64,000 bases of DNA from Desulfogranum mediterraneum DSM 13871. GTDB lineage: Bacteria > Desulfobacterota > Desulfobulbia > Desulfobulbales > Desulfobulbaceae. Below, one piece after another: positions 50,871 through 60,355 of the stretch. A model generated the notes under the pieces. The model was not told the DNA's origin. It made no database searches and worked only from the letters and a program-made list of their open reading frames with translations. Location of the stretch: NCBI RefSeq assembly GCF_000429965.1, contig NZ_AUCW01000017.1, positions 62,001 through 126,000 of the forward strand. The letters run 5' to 3'. Each line of letters starts with the position of its first letter. Within the stretch, counting starts at the first letter, position 1. A program made the position numbers and the translations under genes.

Positions 50871-53800
50871 CTAATCCAGACCGGCAGAGGAGATCCCGGC
50901 CCGCTCCTCTGCGTCCAACAGCCTGCGGACCGTGGTCAGCAAATCCTTTCGGCTGACAGGTTTTTCCAGAAGCGCCTTACAGCCGATCTCTTTGACGCTC
51001 TCCTCGGAGATGATATTGGAAAAACCGGTCATCAGGCAGATAGGCAGCCGGGGGTTGAGCTGCAACACTTCCTGTGCCAGTTGGTTACCGGTGAGCATGG
51101 GCATGGTGACATCACTCAGGAGCAGATCAAAGCCATCGGGCTGCTGCTGGATCAAGGCCAAGGCCTGCAGGGGATCGCTCTCGGTGGTCACCGTATACCC
51201 ATACTGCGCCAAGATCCGGTCCAATACCCGCAACAGCACCGGTTCATCATCCACCACCAGGATATGCTCAACCCCGGCGGTGACCTTCTCCAGCGGCACC
51301 TCCTGCAGCCGCCGTGCCTCGGCCTTCTCCACTGGCAGATACACCCTGAAACGGCTACCCTTGCCGGGTTCAGATTCCACCTGGATCATCCCGCCCAGGT
51401 CGTGGACAATACCGTGAACCACGCTGAGCCCCAGTCCGGTCCCTACGCCTGGTTCCTTGGTGGTATAGTAGGGGTCAAAAATCGACTCAAGGGCCTCGGG
51501 GGCTATGCCGCAGCCGCCATCACTTACCAGCAGGCAGAGGAACTCCTTGCCGGTCAGCTCCGGCCGACTCTCAAACACGCTGTCCAGGGGCGTGCACTGC
51601 TCCAGCCGTACCTCCAGGATTCCGCCCCAGGGTTCCATGGCATGGTTGGCGTTGGTGCAGAGGTTCATGATGATCTGATGAATCTGGGTGGGATCGGCCA
51701 GGACCTGGGAGGTATCGGCTGCGATGCCCTGCACCAGTTCCACCGTGGAGGGCAGGGTTGAACGGAGCAGTTTCAGGCCCTCTTTCACCACCAGGCCTAT
51801 ATCCAGGGGGATCAGTTCAAGCTCTGCCCGCCGGCTGAAGGTCAGGATCTGACGAACCAAGCCGGTGGCCCGGACCCCGGCTCCATGGATCTCCCGGAGA
51901 TAATCGAAGAGCTCACCCTCCCTGTCCGCCATCTTCAACATGGCCAGCTCGGTGTAGCCCAGGACCCCGGCAAGGATGTTGTTAAAGTCATGGGCTATGC
52001 CGCCGGCCAGGGTGCCCAGCGACTCCATCTTCTGGGCCTGTCTGAGCTGTTTCTCCAGCATAACCTTCTCTGAGATATCTTCAAGCACGGAAACAGCACT
52101 GACAATGGTCCCCTGGTCGTCATAGACCGGAGCAGCTGAAGCCAACCAGCTCTTACCCCGGGAAGAGTGACGGATCGTGCTGGAGGCCTGACCCGACTCC
52201 AGGGCGGTGACCAGGCCACAATCCTCACAAACCTCTCCCTGCCCGTGAAGGATCTGATGACAGTCCTGCCCCATGGCCTCTTCCAGAGACAGTTCCATGG
52301 CTTTGAGGGCAGTCTCATTGGCCCAGATGATCCGCATCCGGGGGTCGATGAGGACGACCCTGGCGCTGAGGGCGTTGAGAATAGCACGCAGGCGTAACTC
52401 GGAGTTACGCAACTTCTCCCTGGCCTCACGCTGTTCAGTGATATCGATGAATATCCCCAAGAGGCACTGATCATCGCCTCCTACGCTGATCCTGATCTTG
52501 CTGCTGTTGAACCAGCTGAGGGCGCCATCGGCCCCGCAAAAAGAGTCCTCAGCTACCCGCAGGGGCACACCCGTGGCCAGGACCTGCCGACGAGCCTGCT
52601 CATACCTGGCCGCATCTTCACCCTCCATCCGGCCGGCTCGAACCAGATCCTGATCCGTCTTACCGATGAGCTCCTCCTGATCCATGTCCAGAGATGCGGC
52701 CAGGGCCTGGTTGGCCATCAGGTACTCGCCCTGCTGATTCTTGATAAAGATACCGTTGGGAGCGGCCTCAAAGATGGTCCGCAAACGCTGCTCGCTCTCG
52801 ACCAGGGCGTTTTTGATCTCTTGCTGCCGGGAGACATCGATGTTGGCTACCAGGGCCCCGACCACCTCGCCACCGGCGCCGAACAGGGGCGTGGTATAGT
52901 TGCGAATGGTGCGGACCTCACCGTCAAAGGCATGGATCTCCAGCAGTTCGTCACGGACCTGCACTCCCTGTTCAATGGTGGTTCGCAAGGCCCACTCATG
53001 GGGCAGCACCTCTCTGCCCGAGGACAGGAAACGGGCCTTAAAGAGACCATACTGTTCGACCCCCACCAGGGGTTCCGCTCCCCAGATCCGCCTTGCCTCA
53101 GGATTGCCCCGGGTAATCCTGCCCGCACTGTCCGCCATCCAGAGGCCGATGGGCAGGCTTTCAAAGATCTGACGAGCGCGGGCCTCACTGCGCTGCAGGG
53201 CCTCTTCGGCCATCTTCCGGGCCGTGATATCCTCGTGGGCCATGACCAGCAGCAGCGGCCCTTCCCCGGGCAAGGGGCAGGCCCGAAGATGGAACCAGCG
53301 CTCCCCTTCCGGGCCATGACAGGAATACTCGATCTCAAACAGCTCCAGGCTGCCCTGAAAGATCCGACCAATGCCCTGAACCATCCCCCGGGCAGCGAGA
53401 TCGCCCCGGGCGGCCGTCTCCCTGACCGCATCCAGATAGTTGTCCCCCTCCCTGCCCCTGTCTGTTCCACCTCGATGCTCCGCGGCAAAGGCTCTCCAGG
53501 CTTCATTCACCTGGACAATGGTTCCAGCCTGATCCAAGACGGCAATATGGGCGGTCAGGGCGTCCAAGCTGGCATGGGACAAGCTCTCCCTGGCCCGCAG
53601 TTGGCGGAGCGTTCCATGCCGTTCCACGGCATGTCGACAGAGCCGGCTCAAGAGGGCTGCAGTCAGCTCCTCTTTGAGCAGGTAGTCCTGGACACCCAGG
53701 CCAAAGGATGCCTGGCGGAGCTGATCGTCGTCCCTGGCTGCACAGAGAATGAGCACCACCTCCGGGGCCTGTTCCAGAGCCCGCTGCACGGTATTCAACC

Positions 53801-53996
53801 CCTTGCAGCCGGGGTGATCCAGATCAAGGAGAAAGAGGTCAACCATCCCCTTGGCAAGAGCGATAAAGGCATCGGCAAGGTGCTCACAACTGGTAACAGC
53901 CCAGTCTGCCCCGAGCGCAGAGGTCAGCATCGCGCTCAGGGAGGAGGAGCTATGGGGGGCGGCCTCAAGCAGCAGGATCTGCCTTGCCTGGTTCAT
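50871..53996 (-). CDS. Large hybrid histidine kinase (REC-PAS4-HK-REC)
   Basis: A 1041-residue hybrid kinase. The start at 53996 is chosen because GAGGG precedes it and the receiver fold starts there. An N-terminal receiver-like domain (about 5-125; LFLLDLDHPGCKG) is followed by four PAS domains up to about residue 640, the kinase core with H-box LAGGIAHDFNNILAGVLGY near 665, and a C-terminal receiver (about 910-1025) with ILVVDDEPVLLRVL and DLLLSDVTMPMLTG. No membrane helix is found, so it senses internal signals. It starts five bases after the hemerythrin gene ends. Confidence 0.92.
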   Translation of the reverse strand: MNQARQILLLEAAPHSSSSLSAMLTSALGADWAVTSCEHLADAFIALAKGMVDLFLLDLDHPGCKGLNTVQRALEQAPEVVLILCAARDDDQLRQASFGLGVQDYLLKEELTAALLSRLCRHAVERHGTLRQLRARESLSHASLDALTAHIAVLDQAGTIVQVNEAWRAFAAEHRGGTDRGREGDNYLDAVRETAARGDLAARGMVQGIGRIFQGSLELFEIEYSCHGPEGERWFHLRACPLPGEGPLLLVMAHEDITARKMAEEALQRSEARARQIFESLPIGLWMADSAGRITRGNPEARRIWGAEPLVGVEQYGLFKARFLSSGREVLPHEWALRTTIEQGVQVRDELLEIHAFDGEVRTIRNYTTPLFGAGGEVVGALVANIDVSRQQEIKNALVESEQRLRTIFEAAPNGIFIKNQQGEYLMANQALAASLDMDQEELIGKTDQDLVRAGRMEGEDAARYEQARRQVLATGVPLRVAEDSFCGADGALSWFNSSKIRISVGGDDQCLLGIFIDITEQREAREKLRNSELRLRAILNALSARVVLIDPRMRIIWANETALKAMELSLEEAMGQDCHQILHGQGEVCEDCGLVTALESGQASSTIRHSSRGKSWLASAAPVYDDQGTIVSAVSVLEDISEKVMLEKQLRQAQKMESLGTLAGGIAHDFNNILAGVLGYTELAMLKMADREGELFDYLREIHGAGVRATGLVRQILTFSRRAELELIPLDIGLVVKEGLKLLRSTLPSTVELVQGIAADTSQVLADPTQIHQIIMNLCTNANHAMEPWGGILEVRLEQCTPLDSVFESRPELTGKEFLCLLVSDGGCGIAPEALESIFDPYYTTKEPGVGTGLGLSVVHGIVHDLGGMIQVESEPGKGSRFRVYLPVEKAEARRLQEVPLEKVTAGVEHILVVDDEPVLLRVLDRILAQYGYTVTTESDPLQALALIQQQPDGFDLLLSDVTMPMLTGNQLAQEVLQLNPRLPICLMTGFSNIISEESVKEIGCKALLEKPVSRKDLLTTVRRLLDAEERAGISSAGLD

Positions 53997-54001
53997 CACC
54001 C

Positions 54002-54412
54002 TCAAGACTCCTCTTTTCCGGGGAGCAGATAGGCAGCGTACTTCCTGTCGGTCTCCATGATGTGGTGCAACAGCCACTCACGAAGAAAGAGATACAGCTC
54101 CCCGGCGACCTTCTGGTCACCAGCTTCCAAACGCTGCCGATAGGCGCTCACCGACTGGATCAGTTTTCCATGTTCCCGGCGATGCTCGTCGAGCTCAGGA
54201 CAGCAAGCCTCGGCCATGGCCCTTTCCTCGGCAGCAAAATGTTTTTGGGAATATGCGATCAAGGCCTCGATCACGTCTTCGACCTTTGCAGGGTCCAACT
54301 TATCACGAACCACCCTGAACATCTCGTTGAGCAGTTGCACGATCTTTTGATGTTCCAGGTCAAACTCCTCAACTCCGGTGTTATAGCCTGTTCTCCACTT
54401 GATCAAGGACAC
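54002..54412 (-). CDS. Bacteriohemerythrin
   Basis: A 136-residue four-helix di-iron oxygen-binding protein. Ligands are visible as the His in DLEHQKIVQLLNEM near residue 21, HFAAEERAM near 58-62, EHRREHGKLI near 78, and HHIMETDRKYAAYL near 115-125. Hemerythrins bind oxygen for delivery, storage or sensing. It is the first gene upstream of two soluble kinases, five bases apart from the larger one, suggesting that oxygen or NO status is passed to them. Confidence 0.93.
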   Translation of the reverse strand: MSLIKWRTGYNTGVEEFDLEHQKIVQLLNEMFRVVRDKLDPAKVEDVIEALIAYSQKHFAAEERAMAEACCPELDEHRREHGKLIQSVSAYRQRLEAGDQKVAGELYLFLREWLLHHIMETDRKYAAYLLPGKEES

Positions 54413-54659
54413 AGCCCTCCTTCATCCGATCTCTTTTTCCCGAGTACCCAGGGTAATGGTCTGTTGTCTGTGGGGGCGGGGGACGGCAAACTATCCTGCT
54501 CCAGGCCAGCCATTCTTTTTCATGCCCTGGCTGGTCGGCTGCCGCCATCTTTTCCTTTGACTTTCAAGGCCCCTATGCGACAATATCCTTATATTGTCCA
54601 GCTCCTTGTATACTATAATCGACAGCCAGACATCACCAAGAATATTCTGCAAAAAAGCT

Positions 54660-56717
54660 ATGTTCCAAAGCTATCGCTTACAGGTCCTCGCCCTGCTCCC
54701 CCTGCTGGCGGGAATGGTGGTGACCGGCCTTTTGGCCATCAATATGTTTAACCGCGACATGGACCAGCGGCTCAGCGACATCCGCGCGAACCTGGAAGCC
54801 CAGATCCAGGATGAACTGCAGGCCCGGGTTGATACCGCCTACACCCTTGCATACACCTGCCGGGAACAAGGCTTTGCTCAACAGGACTGTCTCAGCCTGC
54901 TCAGCAATATCCGTTTTGACCAAAATAATTACCTCTGGATCCACCATTACGATTCGGCAGATCCGGAGGGTGCCGTCCTCCTGGTGCACCCCAATACCGA
55001 TATCCTGGGTCAGGATTTATCGGGCTATATTGATCTTGAGTGGGTCAAGAAACTCTATTACCAGGGCAAGATCCTTGACAAGGATTCCGTGGGGGCCCAA
55101 AACATAAAACCATTAGAAATTTTTAAGGAATTTAACAAAATTGCTTCCGAGGACCGACAGGGATTCATCAGCTATTACTGGCCAAAGATCGTCCAGGGAC
55201 ACTCCACGGAAATCGGTTACCCCAAGATGTCCTATATCCGCTACTTTGAACCCTTTCACTGGGTCCTGGGAGCAGGTGAGTATGCAGATACCATCGACCA
55301 ACGGGTGCTCATGACAAGAAGCCAGCTCCAGGCGGCACGCTCGACCTTTATCTCCCTATTTACGCTGATCTTCATGGCCAGCGCCATCCTCCTGGTTGCC
55401 ATCACCTCCTCCATCTCAAAAAAGATCTCCACCAACCTGCGCCAATACGAACAACGACTCCTGGTCTCCGCTCAACAGCTCCGCCAATCAGAACAGCGTC
55501 TCTTTGACATCGCCTCCAGTTCCGGTGACATCATCTGGGAAATTTCCCCGGACTGCAGCTACACCTTTGTTTCCGGCAAAACCGAAAACCTGCTGGGCTA
55601 CTCGGAGCAGCAGCTCATCGGAACTTCGATATTCAGCAACATCCCAAACCGGCAGCAGCATCCTTTCAGGCTGGAAATCGAGACCCGTCTTCAGCAGAGA
55701 CGTCCCATCCATGACCTGGAGCAGAGCTTCACCACCTGCAGCGGTACGGAAATTCAACTGCTCATCAGCGGCAAACCGGTCTTGGATGACAGTCAAGAAC
55801 TGATCGGTTACAGAGGAGTCTACAGGGATATCACCGAAAAAAAACGAAAAGAGGCCCAACAACGAATACTTGAGCAGGAGTTGCAACAGGCGCAAAAGAT
55901 GGAAGCTGTCGGCACCCTTGCCGCTGGAATTGCCCATGAAATCAACACGCCACTCCAGTTCATCGGCGACAATACCAGCTTTTGCCAGGACAGCACCGAT
56001 GATCTGTTCCACTTCTTCCAGGCCGGCAGCGTCTTGCTTGGAGCAGACGGAATGGCCCCGGAAGAGTTGTCAGAACAGTACCAGCAGCTACGGGAAAAAT
56101 ATGAGATAGACTACCTGGAAGAAGAGCTGCCCAAGGCCCTGCAAGAGTCCCTGTCCGGGGTCGAACAGGTGCGCACCATCATCCAGGCAATGAAGGACTT
56201 CAGCCACCAGGGCAGCGTTGAAAAGGAAGAGGCTGATATCAATCAGGCCCTGGAAAGCACCATCGTGCTCTGTCGCAACGAATGGAAATACTGTGCAGAA
56301 CTCACCACTGATTTTTCCCGGGACCTGCCGAAAGTTCCCTGCTATATTGGCGAACTCAAACAGGTCTTTCTCAACTTGATCGTCAACGCCAGTCATGCCA
56401 TCAGGGAAGATCAAAAAGCCGAGGGCCATGGCAGAGGCCGGATCATGGTGCGCACCTATTCCCAGGGCGGGATGGCCATAATCAGCATCCAGGATAACGG
56501 GGCCGGGATCCCCCGGGCCATCCGGGACCGGGTCTTTGATCACTTTTTTACCACCAAAGAGGTGGGCCAGGGCTCAGGACAGGGGTTGGCCATAGCCTAT
56601 CAGATCATCCGGGAAAAACACCTGGGATCCATCAGCTTCGAGTCCCACGAGGGTCTCGGCACCACCTTTGTGGTTAAACTCCCGCTCCAGCCCCAGATGT
56701 CCGGTACCAGCGGTTGA
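54660..56717 (+). CDS. Membrane histidine kinase with Cache and PAS domains
   Basis: A 685-residue sensor kinase. The ATG at 54660 is preferred; a TTG at 54594 is possible. A helix at about residues 8-28 is followed by a periplasmic single-Cache domain (about 30-225), recognisable by NNYLWIHHYDSADPEGAVLL, a LVHPNTDILGQDLSGY motif and FHWVLGAGEYADTID. A second helix lies at about 232-255, a PAS at about 275-395, then the kinase with AAGIAHEINTPLQFIGDN near 420 and N-box QVFLNLIVNASHAI. The Cache fold suggests small organic ligands such as carboxylates. No receiver is attached; the REC genes downstream are possible partners. Confidence 0.93.
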   Translation: MFQSYRLQVLALLPLLAGMVVTGLLAINMFNRDMDQRLSDIRANLEAQIQDELQARVDTAYTLAYTCREQGFAQQDCLSLLSNIRFDQNNYLWIHHYDSADPEGAVLLVHPNTDILGQDLSGYIDLEWVKKLYYQGKILDKDSVGAQNIKPLEIFKEFNKIASEDRQGFISYYWPKIVQGHSTEIGYPKMSYIRYFEPFHWVLGAGEYADTIDQRVLMTRSQLQAARSTFISLFTLIFMASAILLVAITSSISKKISTNLRQYEQRLLVSAQQLRQSEQRLFDIASSSGDIIWEISPDCSYTFVSGKTENLLGYSEQQLIGTSIFSNIPNRQQHPFRLEIETRLQQRRPIHDLEQSFTTCSGTEIQLLISGKPVLDDSQELIGYRGVYRDITEKKRKEAQQRILEQELQQAQKMEAVGTLAAGIAHEINTPLQFIGDNTSFCQDSTDDLFHFFQAGSVLLGADGMAPEELSEQYQQLREKYEIDYLEEELPKALQESLSGVEQVRTIIQAMKDFSHQGSVEKEEADINQALESTIVLCRNEWKYCAELTTDFSRDLPKVPCYIGELKQVFLNLIVNASHAIREDQKAEGHGRGRIMVRTYSQGGMAIISIQDNGAGIPRAIRDRVFDHFFTTKEVGQGSGQGLAIAYQIIREKHLGSISFESHEGLGTTFVVKLPLQPQMSGTSG

Positions 56718-56891
56718 GATCCATGGCTCCCTGCATCCCCTGCCCTACCCCCACCCCAGGCTCAAGCCTTCTAGCGGAAGCCGTCCCTGGAAAAGGTGGA
56801 GTTGGAACCCGTGGGTCGCCTCTCCCCGGTCTGGTCAAGATCGAGGATGCAGTGAATGCTGCCCATCTGAGAATTCCATGAAGGAGAAAGT

Positions 56892-58094
56892 ATGACCAAA
56901 AGGAATGTTCTCTTTGTAGACGACGAACCCAATATTCTTTCCGGATTACGCCGCATGCTCCGCTCCATGCGCAAGGAGATGGAATTTCACTTCGCAGAGA
57001 GCGGCAAAGAGGCCCTGGAGGTCTTTGCCGCAAGCCCCATAGATATCATCGTCTCTGACATGCGGATGCCCGGCATGGACGGCGCCACCCTGCTGACCAC
57101 GGTCCAGGAGGAGTATCCCCAGACCATCCGGATCATGCTCACCGGCCAGGCCGATGAGGAATCCATCCTCCGAACCGTGGGTGTGGTCCACCAGTTCCTG
57201 GCCAAACCCTCGGATCCGGAGACCCTGCGTGAGGTACTCCAGCGGGCCTGTGCCCTCCAGGAGCTGATGAATAACGATGGTCTCAAGTCCCTGGTCTCCA
57301 GCCTGGGCAGCCTGCCCAGCCTTCCCGCGGTCTACCGCGAACTGCAGAGCGCGCTGCACAACCCTGAATGCACCATAGCCGATGTCTCCGCCATCATCGA
57401 GAAAGACATCGCCATGAGCGCCAAGGTCCTCCAACTGGTCAACTCTGCCTTCTTCGGCCTCTACAAAAACATCGACAGCCCTTCCAGGGCGGTCAACTTA
57501 CTGGGCCTGGACACGGTCAAGGCCCTGGTCCTGGGGGTGGGCGTCTTTACCGAGTTGAAGCCGCCCTCCTCTAAAAATTTTTCTCTGGCCAGCCTCTGGG
57601 AGCACAGCTTTACCACCGCCTCCTTTGCCAAGAAAATCGCTCAGCTGGAAAGTAATGACAAGGAACTCATCGACCAGACCTTTATCGCCGGCATCATCCA
57701 CGACATTGGCAAGCTGCTGCTCTTCTCCAGCCTCAAGGAGCAGTACGTGGAGGCAGTCGACCGGGCTGCTGAAGAAAATCTCAGCCTCTCAGAGGCGGAG
57801 ATTGCCCAGTTCAACGCCGACCACAGTGATGTGGGCAGTTATCTCATCGGCCTGTGGGGACTCCCTGGCCAGGTGGTTGAGGCCATTGCCTTTCAGCATC
57901 GGCTGGAACAGTATCCGGAGCCGTCCTTTTGCCCGGCCCTGATCTTACATGCTGCAGATATCATTTATTACAGCCTGAAGCCGGAAGAGTGCATCGGCAG
58001 AGCGCCGGTCATCAACCAGGCGTATCTCGAACAGATCGGCATGGACGATCATTATCAGGCCTGGTTTGAACAGTGTAGAGAACTTCTCCAGTGA
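56892..58094 (+). CDS. REC-HDOD response regulator
   Basis: A 400-residue protein. A receiver (about 4-120) with VLFVDDEPNILSGL, Asp in IIVSDMRMPGMDG and Lys in QFLAKPSDPE is followed by an HDOD domain (about 140-335) with LPSLPAVYRELQSALHNPEC and KVLQLVNSAFFGLYKNID. The HD residues are partly kept (AGIIHDIGKLLLFS), but HDOD proteins are mostly not enzymes. It is a phospho-dependent signalling output. GGAG precedes the ATG. The next gene starts nine bases downstream. Confidence 0.93.
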   Translation: MTKRNVLFVDDEPNILSGLRRMLRSMRKEMEFHFAESGKEALEVFAASPIDIIVSDMRMPGMDGATLLTTVQEEYPQTIRIMLTGQADEESILRTVGVVHQFLAKPSDPETLREVLQRACALQELMNNDGLKSLVSSLGSLPSLPAVYRELQSALHNPECTIADVSAIIEKDIAMSAKVLQLVNSAFFGLYKNIDSPSRAVNLLGLDTVKALVLGVGVFTELKPPSSKNFSLASLWEHSFTTASFAKKIAQLESNDKELIDQTFIAGIIHDIGKLLLFSSLKEQYVEAVDRAAEENLSLSEAEIAQFNADHSDVGSYLIGLWGLPGQVVEAIAFQHRLEQYPEPSFCPALILHAADIIYYSLKPEECIGRAPVINQAYLEQIGMDDHYQAWFEQCRELLQ

Positions 58095-58103
58095 GGTTGC
58101 AGC

Positions 58104-59270
58104 ATGACGGAAAGAATACTCTTTGTTGATGATGACCCCAACATCCTCCAATCCATCAAGCGCCAGTTCAGAAAACGCTTTTCCCTGGAAGTCGCCGAGG
58201 GCGGCGAACAGGCCCTGGAGCTGCTGAAAAGAACGGAACCCTTTGCAGTCATCGTCACCGACATGCGGATGCCGGGAATGAACGGTGTGGAGCTGCTGGG
58301 AAAGGTCAAGGACCTCTATCCCGAGATGGTCCGCCTGATGCTGACCGGCAATGCCGACCAGGAGACTGCCATGGAGGCGGTCAACACCGGCCATGTTTTC
58401 CGCTTCCTCACCAAACCCTGCCCGCCGGCCACCTTTATCACCGCCATTGCCCTGGCCCAGCGACAACATCGCCTGCTGACCGCAGAGAAGGAGCTGCTCC
58501 AGCAGACCCTGAAGGGCAGCATCAATGTTCTTTCCGAACTCTTGAGTATCGCCAATCCAGTGGCCTTCAGCTCCGGCCTGCGGATCAAAAGGTTTGTGGT
58601 CACCATCGCTGCAGCCCTTGGCCTTCCAGGCCTGTGGCAATATGAGATTGCCGCCCTCATGTCCCAGATAGGGTGTGTGACCCTGCCTGCCGAGATCATC
58701 AACAAGGTCTACTCCGGCCAGAGCCTCAGCCCCGAAGAGGCGGAGATGTACGCCAATCACCCGGCCATAGGGGCCAGGCTCCTGGAAAAAATCCCCAGAC
58801 TGGAAAACGTCACCACCATGATCGCCCTGCAGCAGCAGCCCTTTGAAGCCTATGGGGAAGAGGCCTATGGAGATATCTTCGAAGAGGTCCAGACCGGTGC
58901 CCAGATCCTGAAAGCCGTGATCGAGTTTGATCTCCAACTCTTTCGCGGTATCAGACGCTCCGAGATCATCAAGGAGCTGACCAAACAGCGTCGTGTCTAC
59001 AACCCCAGTATCGTCGACCAACTGGCCGGGCTGAAGGCTGAACCTGAGAAGAGTATTGTCACCTTACCGGTCAAGAGTATCGCCCCGGGTATGGTCGCCA
59101 CCGAGGATGTCATGGCCAAAAACGGGGTGCTGGTCATTCCCAAGGGACAGAAGATTACCTGGCCCCTGGTTCAGGGACTGAAAAACTTTGCCAGGCAGGT
59201 CGGTATCATCGAGCCCATCCGGGTAGAGCTGGGCCAGACCTCAGGTGAGACCACGGAAATCACGACATAG
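58104..59270 (+). CDS. REC protein with a degenerate HD-GYP-like domain
   Basis: A 388-residue RpfG-like protein. The receiver (about 3-118) is complete: ILFVDDDPNILQSI, Asp in VIVTDMRMPGMNG, Lys in RFLTKPCPP. The second domain aligns with the HD-GYP fold, but the metal residues are lost: the HDIGK site reads LMSQIGCVTLP near residue 190, the HP motif is kept as YANHPAIGARLL, and the HHE site reads MIALQQQPFEAYGEE. It has no detectable GYP. It is probably an inactive regulator, perhaps of c-di-GMP turnover. It follows the REC-HDOD gene by nine bases and converges with an intact HD-GYP gene. Confidence 0.88.
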   Translation: MTERILFVDDDPNILQSIKRQFRKRFSLEVAEGGEQALELLKRTEPFAVIVTDMRMPGMNGVELLGKVKDLYPEMVRLMLTGNADQETAMEAVNTGHVFRFLTKPCPPATFITAIALAQRQHRLLTAEKELLQQTLKGSINVLSELLSIANPVAFSSGLRIKRFVVTIAAALGLPGLWQYEIAALMSQIGCVTLPAEIINKVYSGQSLSPEEAEMYANHPAIGARLLEKIPRLENVTTMIALQQQPFEAYGEEAYGDIFEEVQTGAQILKAVIEFDLQLFRGIRRSEIIKELTKQRRVYNPSIVDQLAGLKAEPEKSIVTLPVKSIAPGMVATEDVMAKNGVLVIPKGQKITWPLVQGLKNFARQVGIIEPIRVELGQTSGETTEITT

Positions 59271-59287
59271 GGGCTGGCAGGGGGAGG

Positions 59288-60355
59288 CTAATCCTTGTGA
59301 TTTGAGGCAATACGATGAAATTGCGGTTCCACCTGAAGAAAAGCATCGATGAGCAGGGGATCGAAATGAGAGCCCCTGCCCTTAAGCATGATCTCCATGG
59401 CATTCCCATGGGAGATGGCCTTCTTGTAGACCCGCTTGGAAATCAGGGCATCGTAGACATCGGCCACCGCCATGATCCGACCGGCCAGCGGAATCCGCTC
59501 TGCCTTGAGTCCCCTGGGATAACCGGTTCCGTCATACTTTTCGTGATGACTGCCGGCAATCTCTTTGGCACAACTTAAAAAGGAGGTGGGATGGCCGGCC
59601 ATCTGCTCAAGATTGGCAATGACCTCCTCCCCGTAGAGGGTGTGGGCCTTCATCTCTTCAAACTCCTCTGCCGTCAACTTGCCGGGTTTGAGTAGAATCG
59701 AATCACGGATGGCCACCTTGCCGATGTCGTGGAGCGGTGCTGATTTCTTCAACAACTGAATATATTCGGCAGTGAGTTGCTCGGTAAAGGCTCCCTGCTC
59801 TACCAGGGTTTCGGCCAGCAGTTGAACATAGATCCGAGTCCGGTGAATATGCCTGCCGGTCTCAGGATCACGATATTCCGCCATCTCGCCCATGGCCTCG
59901 ATGATCACATCCTTGAGCAGTTCCGTCTCCTGGGTCCGCTGCAAGACCAAGGACTCCAGGCCTGAACGATAGGCGTAGAGTTCCAGATGATTGCGCACCC
60001 GGGAGCGCAGCTCAACCCCTTTAAAAGGTTTGGTCACATAATCCACGGCACCCAGCTCAAAGCCGCGAGCCACATCGTCCGACTCGGCCCGGGCTGTGAG
60101 AAAGATAATCGGAATCGAGGCCATATTTTCATACTTCTTCAGCTCGGCAACCGTCTCAAAACCACTCATCCCAGGCATCATCACATCCATCAGGATCAAA
60201 TCCGGATGCGCCACCCTGATCCGTTCCAGGGCCTGCTCCCCACTGGTGGCGTAGGCAAACTCGCAATCCAGGTCAGTGAGATGGGAGAGGGCGATCTGAA
60301 TATTTTCCGGAACGTCGTCTACAATAAAGACAAGAGATTTTTTTTCAGGTTTCAT
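59288..60355 (-). CDS. REC-HD-GYP cyclic-di-GMP phosphodiesterase
   Basis: A 355-residue RpfG-type protein. Receiver (about 5-125): VFIVDDVPENIQIAL, Asp in LILMDVMMPGMSG, Lys in DYVTKPFKG. HD-GYP domain (about 150-340) intact: GRHIHRTRIYVQLLA, SAPLHDIGKVAIRDSILLKP, HTLYGEEVI, GSHHEKYDGTGYPRGLKAER, VADVYDALISKRVYK and GSHFDPLLIDAF. It should hydrolyse c-di-GMP, possibly affecting the PilZ protein at 33.6 kb. It overlaps the upstream hybrid kinase by 11 bases. Confidence 0.93.
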   Translation of the reverse strand: MKPEKKSLVFIVDDVPENIQIALSHLTDLDCEFAYATSGEQALERIRVAHPDLILMDVMMPGMSGFETVAELKKYENMASIPIIFLTARAESDDVARGFELGAVDYVTKPFKGVELRSRVRNHLELYAYRSGLESLVLQRTQETELLKDVIIEAMGEMAEYRDPETGRHIHRTRIYVQLLAETLVEQGAFTEQLTAEYIQLLKKSAPLHDIGKVAIRDSILLKPGKLTAEEFEEMKAHTLYGEEVIANLEQMAGHPTSFLSCAKEIAGSHHEKYDGTGYPRGLKAERIPLAGRIMAVADVYDALISKRVYKKAISHGNAMEIMLKGRGSHFDPLLIDAFLQVEPQFHRIASNHKD

